Origin: an uncultured Christensenellaceae bacterium
GTDB taxonomy: Bacteria > Bacillota > Clostridia > Christensenellales > Pumilibacteraceae
Reading direction: 5' to 3'
Assembly (NCBI GenBank): GCA_910587445.1
Contig: CAJULE010000009.1
Coordinates: 49,013 to 65,975, forward strand
Length of the DNA: 16,963 nucleotides
Made by a program: the position numbers and the translations under genes. Of the stretch, positions 1-6,161 are shown one piece after another; positions within the stretch are counted from its first letter, which is position 1, and the number at the start of each line of letters is the position of its first letter. The notes below the pieces were generated by a model. The model was not told where the DNA came from. It saw only the letters and a program-made list of their open reading frames with translations, and ran no database searches.

Positions 1-71
1 AGCGGACGAGCAATCGTGAGATTGCGAAGTCGGTGGATTGCGTAGCAATACACATTCCTCTCTCTCCGCCA
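1..71 (+). repeat. right half of a tRNA-3'-end-associated repeat (copy A)
   Basis: Aligns without gaps to 12450-12520, the right half of the complete copy behind tRNA-Gly. By eye, 46 of the first 53 bases are identical. It holds two small hairpins, GCAATC/GATTGC (10-15 with 20-25) and ATTGC/GCAAT (37-41 with 45-49). It ends in a CCA-terminated sequence (about 54-71) resembling the 3' end of a serine tRNA with acceptor strand TCTCTCC. That tRNA would lie left of the window, so it is inferred. The left half of this copy is also outside the window. Confidence 0.75.
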
Positions 72-91
72 AAACCTCCACAGTCCGAAAC

Positions 92-143
92 CCCGAAGAG
101 GGATTCGAACACCGAGGGGGCGCGGAGCGTCATAAACAGCAGA
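92..143 (+). repeat. left half of the tRNA-associated repeat, truncated (copy B)
   Basis: 97-110 is an antisense T-arm (AGAGGGATTCGAAC, the reverse complement of GTTCGAATCCCTCT). It is followed by CCGAGGGGGCGCGGAGCG, closely matching 12402-12420 in the complete copy. Similarity ends around AACAGCAG, at the position of the first hairpin loop of the complete copy. No right half follows; instead AT-rich sequence leads into tRNA-Ser. It looks like a deletion remnant, or the left part of a second tandem element. Confidence 0.6.
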
Positions 144-169
144 CAAACAAATATAAAAATCTTTTTTCT

Positions 170-262
170 GGAGTGATACCCAAGTGGCTCAAGGGGCCTC
201 CCTGCTAAGGAGGTAGTACGGGTTTTTCTGTAGCGAGGGTTCAAATCCCTCTCACTCCGCCA
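170..262 (+). tRNA. tRNA-Ser(GCT)
   Basis: Class II tRNA of 93 bases. Acceptor stem GGAGTGA (170-176) pairs with TCACTCC (252-258), followed by discriminator G and encoded CCA (260-262). The anticodon stem CCTCC/GGAGG encloses loop CTGCTAA with anticodon GCT at 204-206, reading AGC/AGU serine codons. A long variable arm precedes the T-arm, which contains GGGTTCAAATCCCTC. A TATAAA box lies at 152-157 but has no convincing -35, so it may be co-transcribed with an upstream tRNA outside the window. Confidence 0.95.
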
Positions 263-273
263 AGAAGCGAACT

Positions 274-308
274 GTACGAACACACGCCAAAGTGAGTTCG
301 TACTTTTT
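274..308 (+). terminator. terminator of tRNA-Ser
   Basis: GTACGAAC (274-281) pairs with GTTCGTAC (296-303), with an inner CAC/GTG extension across an A-A mismatch, followed by five T. It lies 11 bases past the tRNA. The left arm also belongs to a competing 10-base stem (279-288 with 327-336). Confidence 0.75.
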
Positions 309-471
309 CTTTTGTATGAGTGTTTCGGCGTGTGTTTGCCCGTTACGGACATATTGCCCAAACCGTCTATACCCACAACGCGGCAAATGCTAAAACGTGA
401 TGAGCAAGGCAATTTTAACAAATAAAACAAAAGGCACTTCGGATAACATCTCGGAGTGCCCTACTGTTTGC

Positions 472-500
472 TTGATTAAGTATTTTGTTTTTGCTATAAT
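472..500 (+). promoter_or_regulatory. promoter of the unknown gene at 548
   Basis: -35 TTGATT at 472-477, 17-base spacer, -10 TATAAT at 495-500 with an upstream TG (extended -10, TGCTATAAT). The transcript would start near 507, leaving a 40-base leader. The rest of 309-471 shows only a hairpin GGCACT/AGTGCC (433-438 with 455-460) and no gene. Confidence 0.8.
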
Positions 501-547
501 AATTCTACGATAAACAGTAATTTGGCGTCGCAAAAAGGAGAATGACA

Positions 548-1042
548 ATGAAAGATAAAGAAATGACTTTTGAAGAAAAGTTGAACGTAATGAAAAAATT
601 AGGACTTCAAAAAGAATGGGCTAAATGGGAATTGAAATTGGAAAACGAATATTTTGCCGTTCTTCCTTCTTTCCGTTTTTTAAAGCCGATTAGCGACCAC
701 CTTGAATTTCATAGAGGCGGCTTTGCGAATATGATAAAAAAATATCAAGAGCAAGGCGTCCTTGACGAAAGGTTTCCCGAAGTATCCGCACTGATAAAAG
801 AAGGCGCTTCGATAGAAAGCATAGAAAAGTTTGCGTATGAAAGAATTCAGGAAGCCGTCGAGTGTATTCTATATCAACTCGGAGATCAAGAGTCTGCGGA
901 ATGCGCAGACGTTTTCGACGAAATAGATTGTACCAAAATAAAAAAGATGTGCCTTATGGAAATAAATGACGACGGAACGCCGACGGGGCGGCGCGCTATC
1001 GAGCTTCACAGAAAAATTCCGTTTTCCGATATGGAAGATTGA
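548..1042 (+). CDS. hypothetical protein, 164 aa
   Basis: I do not recognise the family. The product is soluble and acidic, rich in Glu/Lys helices, without signal peptide or membrane segment. The N-terminal part (about residues 5-35) looks like amphipathic helix around EKLNVMKKLG. I start it at the ATG at 548, because AAAAAGGAG ends at 540 and leaves a 7-base gap; the upstream ATG at 542 would be only one base away. A clear extended -10 promoter precedes it and a strong terminator follows at 1145-1177, so it is monocistronic. Codon use is richer in A/T than in the genes beyond 2500, fitting an accessory gene next to a tRNA locus. Confidence 0.8.
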   Translation: MKDKEMTFEEKLNVMKKLGLQKEWAKWELKLENEYFAVLPSFRFLKPISDHLEFHRGGFANMIKKYQEQGVLDERFPEVSALIKEGASIESIEKFAYERIQEAVECILYQLGDQESAECADVFDEIDCTKIKKMCLMEINDDGTPTGRRAIELHRKIPFSDMED

Positions 1043-1144
1043 CCGTGATTTTGCCTTTCGTATCGGCTGTTGTAGCACAGTTCTCGCAAAAGCAAACGGC
1101 AAAAAACGCTTTTTGTTTACAAGCAAGGGATCTTTCCGCCTCGG

Positions 1145-1177
1145 CTCGATTGACAGATCGGGTCAATCGAGTTTTTT
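1145..1177 (+). terminator. rho-independent terminator after the 548 gene
   Basis: Perfect 10-base stem CTCGATTGAC/GTCAATCGAG (1145-1154 with 1162-1171), seven-base loop and six T. Apart from this hairpin, 1043-1299 holds nothing I can call a gene. Confidence 0.9.
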
Positions 1178-1299
1178 GCTTTATTGTAGGGATATGAATC
1201 GCAATGGTTCTTCGGCGAAATCAATAAATGCGGCAGATATGGCGCGTTTAGGCTTGTAAATTTATTGGGATAAAAAGCAACTGTGCGAGGGACATATCA

Positions 1300-1791
1300 A
1301 TGAAAAACACAGCCTTAGTCGTAATCGACATTCAAAACGACATTACAAAAAACTACAAGGAAATAATCGAGAATATAAATGCAGCTATCGATTGGGCTGT
1401 CGATAACGATTTTCACGTCGTCTACATCAAACACAACAAGTTATCGGCAGGCACCCGCACATTTAAGCCCGACACACGCGGAGCGGAATTGGTACCCGAT
1501 ATGAAAATCGCGTCCGAAAACATATTTATAAAAAGCAAGGGCAACGCATTGACAAGCGAAGGATTTTCCGCATTTATAAGCGCAAACGACATAAAAGAGT
1601 TCTACGTGGCGGGAGCGGACGCCGTTGCCTGTGTGAAATCCACCTGCTATAATATGGCAAAAAGCGGTTATACCGTTCACGTTTTGTCCGACTGCATTAC
1701 AAGTTACGATAAAACGAAGATTCCCGAAATGATAAATTATTATGAGCGTAACGGTTGCCGAATCGAGAAATTGCAAGCTGTCAGACAATGA
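1300..1791 (+). CDS. isochorismatase-like cysteine hydrolase, 163 aa
   Basis: Member of the isochorismatase-like superfamily (nicotinamidase/PncA fold), cytoplasmic hydrolases acting on amide or vinyl-ether bonds. The expected catalytic triad is visible: Asp10 in VVIDIQND, Lys78 in IFIKSKGNAL, and nucleophile Cys111 in GADAVACVKST. The strand after it, SGYTVHVLSDC, is also typical. At 163 residues it is slightly shorter than most members (180-220), with a compact C-terminus. The substrate cannot be told from sequence; the metal-binding histidines of true nicotinamidases are not evident, so a generic hydrolase is safer. GAGGGA lies 9-10 bases before the ATG. No clear promoter was found. A small decayed ORF follows directly. 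Confidence 0.88.
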   Translation: MKNTALVVIDIQNDITKNYKEIIENINAAIDWAVDNDFHVVYIKHNKLSAGTRTFKPDTRGAELVPDMKIASENIFIKSKGNALTSEGFSAFISANDIKEFYVAGADAVACVKSTCYNMAKSGYTVHVLSDCITSYDKTKIPEMINYYERNGCRIEKLQAVRQ

Positions 1792-1959
1792 ACAAGGACC
1801 GAACTATGGATATAATCGGGAACGAATTGAAATCATTTTAAACGACGATATGATCCTTACCGAGTTGCCTTCTAAGCACAGAAAGCAGCCGGCTGCCCTG
1901 AATACAGGAAGGAATGCGACATTCCCGACTTGGAAGAATTCATCGCAAAAAATCTTTGA
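1788..1959 (+). pseudogene. possible frameshifted remnant of a small gene
   Basis: An ATGA overlap with the hydrolase stop opens a short frame (start at 1788, second ATG at 1806, MDIIGNELKSF then stop at 1841). The sense continues in a second frame as NDDMILTELPSKHRKQ and in a third as CPEYRKECDIPDLEEFIAKNL up to a TGA at 1957-1959. Each piece reads like genuine charged helical protein, but joining them needs two frameshifts of the same direction. This is inference; no parent family is recognised, and the pieces could be chance. Confidence 0.3.
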
Positions 1960-1987
1960 GTTTTTGCACAGTGCAAGAGGTCGTCAA

Positions 1988-2422
1988 ATGAGTTGGTTTA
2001 ATTATTACGGGCTTGCGATAATGGTAGTGATTATGATTCCCAACATCGTATATGCCGTAAAGCACAAAAACGATTCGGCAACCGCCTATCGCAACAAGAC
2101 TGTCGAAATTTTCGAACAAATAGGAAGATACGGCTGCTTTCTTCTCATGATATTCAACATACCGTATACCTATTTCGGCTTTTGGTTCAAGAGCGCGCTT
2201 GTCGTATACCTATCCGTAAACGGAGCGCTATGCCTGTCGTATCTGATATTCTGGATCGTCTGTCGGAACAGAAACGACAAATTAAAGGCATTGTCGCTCT
2301 CCGTAATCCCCTCTTGCATTTTCCTTTTCTGCGGCATAGTCGCGGCAAGTATACCGCTCGTCTGTTTCGCCGTCCTGTTATCCGTATTCCATATCTTTAT
2401 AAGCTGTAAAAACGTACATTAA
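1988..2422 (+). CDS. small integral membrane protein, 144 aa
   Basis: A four-helix membrane protein. Hydrophobic stretches lie at about residues 7-24 (YGLAIMVVIMIPNIVYAV), 47-63, 69-93 and 100-138, the last probably two helices. It starts MSWFNYYG and has the conserved-looking loop YRNKTVEIFEQIGRYGCFLLMIFNIPY. I chose the ATG at 1988: AGAGGT ends six bases upstream, and the longer frame back to 1742 overlaps the previous gene and does not resemble protein. I recall similar unnamed Firmicutes membrane proteins but no function. A strong bidirectional terminator follows. Confidence 0.78.
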   Translation: MSWFNYYGLAIMVVIMIPNIVYAVKHKNDSATAYRNKTVEIFEQIGRYGCFLLMIFNIPYTYFGFWFKSALVVYLSVNGALCLSYLIFWIVCRNRNDKLKALSLSVIPSCIFLFCGIVAASIPLVCFAVLLSVFHIFISCKNVH

Positions 2423-2434
2423 AGTCATGGAAAA

Positions 2435-2468
2435 GCGCCCGTCTCCATTCGGAAACGGGCGCCGTTTT
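2435..2468. terminator. bidirectional terminator between convergent genes
   Basis: GCGCCCGT (2435-2442) pairs with ACGGGCGC (2455-2462). T-rich sequence follows on both strands (GTTTTATT on plus, TTTTCC on minus), so it can serve the membrane protein gene on the plus strand and the GH3 gene on the minus strand. Confidence 0.8.
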
Positions 2469-2524
2469 ATTGCAAGTCATACCTTATGAATCGTATTTCG
2501 ATCGTCGCTACGGAAATATCCGCC

Positions 2525-5500
2525 TCACCACTTGGGCGCAGGGGCTTTTTTCAGATAGACAAGCACGAAGGACGCCACCGTCATTGCAACGCACAATCCC
2601 ATAAGTATGCCGGAAACTATCTGTCCCGCGAGTATGGCTTTCTGCCACCACGGCATATGATAGATTATTCTCGCGCCGCGTGAAATACCGTTCATAGCCG
2701 ACGAGTTCGCCATAACGTAAAGATTTCTGTGGCAAGCCTCGCGCATGGCGTTTCTCACGGTCGGATTTTCTTTATAAGCGTCGAGAGCGTTGTCGCCGAA
2801 CTTCGTCGCGCTCGCCATCCAAACGTCCTGTCCCGCAAGTATGCCCGAGACAAGTCCGTCGGGATCGAACATATGCTTTCCTACGCAGGAATCGGATTCT
2901 ATGATACCGACAAAGCCCCATTCGTTTCTAAGCACTTCGGTGAGCAATCCGTAATGTGCGCCTGCCCAAGTAGTGCCCAGACGGTTGAACGAGCTCATTA
3001 TACCGTTGGTCTTGCCTTCGGTCACGCCCGCCTCGAACGCCTTGAGATAGAGCTCTCTTATCGATTGCTCGTTTGCCCAAGTGGTTATGCCGTAGCGGTT
3101 GCGCTCCTGGTCGTTCATGAGGAAATGCTTCGTGAACATGACCGCGCCCGTCTCCATAAACCCGAGCGACTGCCGAGCGAACATCTTGCCCGTAAGCACG
3201 GGATCTTCGGACATATACTCCCAATTCCTTCCGCCGTAAGCCGTGCGGTGAAGATTTGCGCCCGTGGCATAGATTCCCGTCACACCCTGGTGCAACATCT
3301 CGTGACCGAAAGTATTGCCGTACTCCTCGGCAAGTTCCTCGTCGAAGGTCGAAGCAAGCACGCTGACGGAGGCGAAAGCGACCTGATTCTGCTGTGTGCC
3401 GACCTTTACGCCCTGAGGCCCGTCCGCAGACACGTATCCGGGAGCAGACACGCTTTCCGCGCCGGAGATAGCCGACGAGCCGTACGTAATGAACTTATAC
3501 TGCTCCTCGAACGTGAGCTGATTTAGAAGGTCGTCCCAAAGCGGATTATCGAAATCGAGCCCTATGAGCATCGCAAGAGAAAGTTCGCCCGCCTCTGCCG
3601 TGATCTCACCCGTCTTGGGAAGCGTGCCGCCGTTGTCGACTTTGAGCTCGCCGTTTACTATCGTCTTTCCGCCGTACTGCATATCGCTTATCATCTGCGC
3701 GCTTGTGCACGTCATGACTGCGGGAGTGGGATATGTCCCCTTCCAATCGCTTCTCGAAAGATAAGTGATACCTTGGCTGTCCTTCGTCTCGGAATAGAGA
3801 TTTATATCGGTGTCGTTAAACCTGTTTTCGACCTCGTACTCGGTGTAAGGAGTCTTGGAATACTTTTTGTAGTCGTCACGCGAGACAGTGACCTTTTCTG
3901 CGAAAGCCGCATTTCCGTCCGCGTCCATGCCGTCCGTCTTTTTATAGCCCTTTGCCGCAAGAATGTTGTTGACGGCATCGTGTGCGTTTTCGGCGGCGGT
4001 AAGGAAATAGTCTCCCTTCTCGAGAATATACGTTCCCTTTCCGTATGCGTCATAGCACTTGAACTCGTACGTATCCACCGATACTTTTACGACCTCTTTT
4101 TCGCCCGGCTTCAAGACCTTCGTCTTTGCAAAGCCGACAAGCTCGACAGCCGATTTTTCTATCTTGTTCTCTCTGTCGTACTGCGTATACGGCTTTTGGA
4201 GATAGATCTGCACGACGTCTCTTCCCTCTTTTGCGCCTTTGTTTGTGACCGTGACGGAGATTTCGTAAACATCTCCTTTCTTATCTACATCGAAATCCGA
4301 ATAGCCGAACGACGTATAGGAAAGTCCGTGTCCGAAGGGATAGATGACTTCGTCGCCATAGCTCCATTCGCCGCTGCCCGCCTTTACGCCGGCGGAGCTC
4401 TTCGCCTGCCCCGCGTTCATGACCGCGTCTTCATAGCGCGTTTCATAGTAGCGGTAGCCGACGTATATGCCTTCCTCGTATATGACGTACTTGTTGTTAT
4501 GGCAGTAGTTTTCGTGCTTAGGTACGCCGGCCGATTCGGTGAATGTGAAATCACCGAAATTCTCCGCCGCAGGTGCGCTCGAAACGTCGTAAACATACGT
4601 ATCTGCAAGATGTCCCGACGGATTGACTTTGCCGCTTAAAAGCTGCGCCATGGCGACAAACGACGTGTCTCCGCCGTAGCCTACCCACATACACGCGTCT
4701 ATGTCGTAATCTTTTATGTGCTTGAACGCCATTGCCGTGCCCGTGTTGAGAAGCACCACTATCTTCTTCACGACGCCCGCTTTTTTGAGTTCGCCGAGCT
4801 TTGTAAGTATTTCCGCTTCCGCCTCGTAAAGGTCAAGATAGTTGTTGTCGAGTGCGTCCTCTACATACCAATTCGTGTCGCCGTTCTCGCCGCCGTATCT
4901 GCTGACCACCATGACAGCGGTGTTGCCCACGAGGTCGACGCTCGGCTCGATTTTCTTCTCGAGCTCGCCCCACGGGATTTCGTGCCAAAGCGCCTCGCAG
5001 TAGTTGTAGTCGACTCTGAGCCCGTCGTCGCCGTAAAGCTCGTTCCCGTTTTCGTCGCGAATACCGCGGATCCATTTCCAGGTATAGTACGTATCGTTCG
5101 AAGCCTTTATGTCCGCATAAGCATTGTAGAGCTTTTCGTTGACCTTAAAGCCCTCGTCCGCAAACGCGTCCTTAACCGACTCGGTAAACGTCTTATAAAC
5201 TCTGCCGCTGCCGCCGCCCTGATAGAAATATCCGTCGTCGCGTCTGACCGCGGGAAGAACGGACGTTCCGAAAATGCCCACGCTCGCTCCGTCGTCGAGA
5301 GGAAGAGCGGGTTTGCCGTCCACGTCCTTGTTCCACAAAAGCACCGCGCCTTCTGTCGCCGCCCTGTTGGAAACAGCAAGGGAATTGGCGCGAAGCGCGT
5401 CATTGTCCGCCGCTTGATGTCTATAGCCGTTTTCGTCCGTGACATAGGTCGGATTGCCGTTTTCGTCTTTTACGACGTACTTCGATTTGAAATATTCGGT

Positions 5501-5671
5501 GTCCGACGTGTCGTTTTTATCTATCTGCACCTCGTAGGGATTTATACCGAAATAACTGTTTATCCAGCCCTCGTTTTGCATCATTGCGGGCTGTGCGACC
5601 ATGAACGCTATGAACAGAACAAGAAAAAATATACTCGCAAGCGTCCAAACCGAGCGTTTGAAAACCTTCAT
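2525..5671 (-). CDS. glycoside hydrolase family 3, reversed domain order, membrane-anchored
   Basis: Probable beta-glycosidase (glucosidase/xylosidase class), 1048 aa. Domains run in the reverse of the usual GH3 order: N-terminal membrane segment (residues 8-26), alpha/beta sandwich domain (about 95-360), fibronectin III-like domain (about 380-565), a linker of some 130 residues, the TIM-barrel domain (about 705-995), and a C-terminal membrane helix (about 1012-1038) followed by KKAPAPKW. Barrel motifs visible are DGPQG (750-754), KHF (848-850) and GFVGIIESDS (919-928), where Asp927 is the likely nucleophile. Reversed GH3 enzymes are known from rumen Firmicutes such as Ruminococcus albus and Butyrivibrio. 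Two anchors imply the enzyme is held on the cell surface. GGAGGT lies five bases before the ATG. It follows the small membrane protein gene by three bases. Exact substrate is undetermined. Confidence 0.93.
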   Translation of the reverse strand: MKVFKRSVWTLASIFFLVLFIAFMVAQPAMMQNEGWINSYFGINPYEVQIDKNDTSDTEYFKSKYVVKDENGNPTYVTDENGYRHQAADNDALRANSLAVSNRAATEGAVLLWNKDVDGKPALPLDDGASVGIFGTSVLPAVRRDDGYFYQGGGSGRVYKTFTESVKDAFADEGFKVNEKLYNAYADIKASNDTYYTWKWIRGIRDENGNELYGDDGLRVDYNYCEALWHEIPWGELEKKIEPSVDLVGNTAVMVVSRYGGENGDTNWYVEDALDNNYLDLYEAEAEILTKLGELKKAGVVKKIVVLLNTGTAMAFKHIKDYDIDACMWVGYGGDTSFVAMAQLLSGKVNPSGHLADTYVYDVSSAPAAENFGDFTFTESAGVPKHENYCHNNKYVIYEEGIYVGYRYYETRYEDAVMNAGQAKSSAGVKAGSGEWSYGDEVIYPFGHGLSYTSFGYSDFDVDKKGDVYEISVTVTNKGAKEGRDVVQIYLQKPYTQYDRENKIEKSAVELVGFAKTKVLKPGEKEVVKVSVDTYEFKCYDAYGKGTYILEKGDYFLTAAENAHDAVNNILAAKGYKKTDGMDADGNAAFAEKVTVSRDDYKKYSKTPYTEYEVENRFNDTDINLYSETKDSQGITYLSRSDWKGTYPTPAVMTCTSAQMISDMQYGGKTIVNGELKVDNGGTLPKTGEITAEAGELSLAMLIGLDFDNPLWDDLLNQLTFEEQYKFITYGSSAISGAESVSAPGYVSADGPQGVKVGTQQNQVAFASVSVLASTFDEELAEEYGNTFGHEMLHQGVTGIYATGANLHRTAYGGRNWEYMSEDPVLTGKMFARQSLGFMETGAVMFTKHFLMNDQERNRYGITTWANEQSIRELYLKAFEAGVTEGKTNGIMSSFNRLGTTWAGAHYGLLTEVLRNEWGFVGIIESDSCVGKHMFDPDGLVSGILAGQDVWMASATKFGDNALDAYKENPTVRNAMREACHRNLYVMANSSAMNGISRGARIIYHMPWWQKAILAGQIVSGILMGLCVAMTVASFVLVYLKKAPAPKW

Positions 5672-5674
5672 TTC

Positions 5675-5947
5675 TTACCTCCCTTCGCCGCCGAATTTTC
5701 CCGCGGCTCTCATTATCCACATCGTGAGCGAACCGGCGAATACGACGAACGCAATTATGTCCACGACGAATATCAGCGTCTGATACCAATTCTCGAAAAC
5801 GGTAACGGCCTCCGCAGTCTGCGCCGCAACGCCGCTCAAAACGACGTATATGAGCACGAACGCAACCGTAGCGAACAGCACTATCATGCCCGCCGCTCCC
5901 GCAATGATCCCCCAAGGGATCTTTCTCACATCTTCTTTTTTAAACAT
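5675..5947 (-). CDS. small two-helix membrane protein, 90 aa
   Basis: Two hydrophobic helices (about residues 12-40 and 56-79) separated by a short loop AQTAEAVTVFENWYQ, with a lysine-rich N-terminus and a GKFGGEGR tail. It is the first gene of the GH3 transcript and ends three bases before the GH3 start codon, so the two are almost certainly co-expressed. It may help insert or place the double-anchored enzyme, but that is inference; no family is recognised. AAGGAG is 13 bases before the ATG, which is long; an ATT codon six bases upstream of the ATG would give better spacing but is a rare start. Confidence 0.8.
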   Translation of the reverse strand: MFKKEDVRKIPWGIIAGAAGMIVLFATVAFVLIYVVLSGVAAQTAEAVTVFENWYQTLIFVVDIIAFVVFAGSLTMWIMRAAGKFGGEGR

Positions 5948-6054
5948 TGTAATTGTCTTACTCCTTATTTACCCGAGCCGCTTTTTCGCGGCGCATTTGC
6001 GCGGTCTTCGTTTTTTTCGCCTCTTGTTTACCTCCCGAAATTTACTTCGGTTTC

Positions 6055-6083
6055 AGTCTAAAAAAGCGCGCGAAAAAAGTCAA
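6055..6083 (-). promoter_or_regulatory. promoter of the small membrane protein-GH3 operon
   Basis: On the minus strand, -35 TTGACT (6083-6078), 17-base spacer and -10 TAGACT (6060-6055). The weak -10 fits a promoter needing an activator, and two direct repeats sit just upstream. The leader to the ATG is about 100 bases. Confidence 0.65.
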
Positions 6084-6091
6084 TACCGCCT

Positions 6092-6120
6092 GCACGAACT
6101 CGGGCATGAGCCGCACGAAC
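6092..6120 (-). promoter_or_regulatory. predicted LytTR regulator binding site (two direct repeats)
   Basis: GTTCGTGC occurs twice on the minus strand (6120-6113 and 6099-6092), start to start exactly 21 bases, two helical turns. The nearer repeat ends eight bases before the -35. The core GTTCGT fits the published LytTR half-site GTTNRK. The neighbouring LytTR response regulator at 7513-8220 is the obvious candidate to bind here. Confidence 0.65.
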
Positions 6121-6129
6121 CGCCAAAAT

Positions 6130-6138
6130 CCCCCCCCC
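6130..6138. repeat. nine-base C homopolymer
   Basis: A run of nine C (G on the coding strand of the GH3 operon), nine bases upstream of the farther LytTR repeat and just past the kinase stop codon. It is noncoding and the longest C or G run I noticed in the window. Confidence 0.85.
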
Positions 6139-6161
6139 GTATTTAAGTGTAAATCCAATTT

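Noticed and set aside
1..262. CRISPR array suggested by repeated hairpin-like units
   Set aside because: There are no regularly spaced identical repeats with spacers; the repeats are tRNA-associated and no cas gene is present.
421..480. Hairpin GGCACT/AGTGCC before the 548 promoter as a terminator
   Set aside because: The T-rich side is on the minus strand and no minus-strand gene lies upstream; left as an unexplained hairpin.
966..1259. Plus-strand ORF of 97 codons overlapping the end of the 548 gene
   Set aside because: It runs through the terminator at 1145-1177, has no ribosome binding site and an unlikely composition.
5951..6030. Possible leader peptide in the GH3 operon leader (GGGAGGTAA with a lysine-rich open frame, also MRREKAARVNKE)
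   Set aside because: The good ribosome binding site has no ATG, GTG or TTG at a usable distance, and the internal ATG has no binding site; worth recalling only if ribosome profiling shows signal.
4718..6061. Long plus-strand ORF of 447 codons opposite GH3
   Set aside because: Shadow frame of the GH3 gene on the other strand, rich in Arg, Val and His, crossing the operon start; the same holds for other long antisense frames in 2729-4639, 6294-7541 and 15943-16923.
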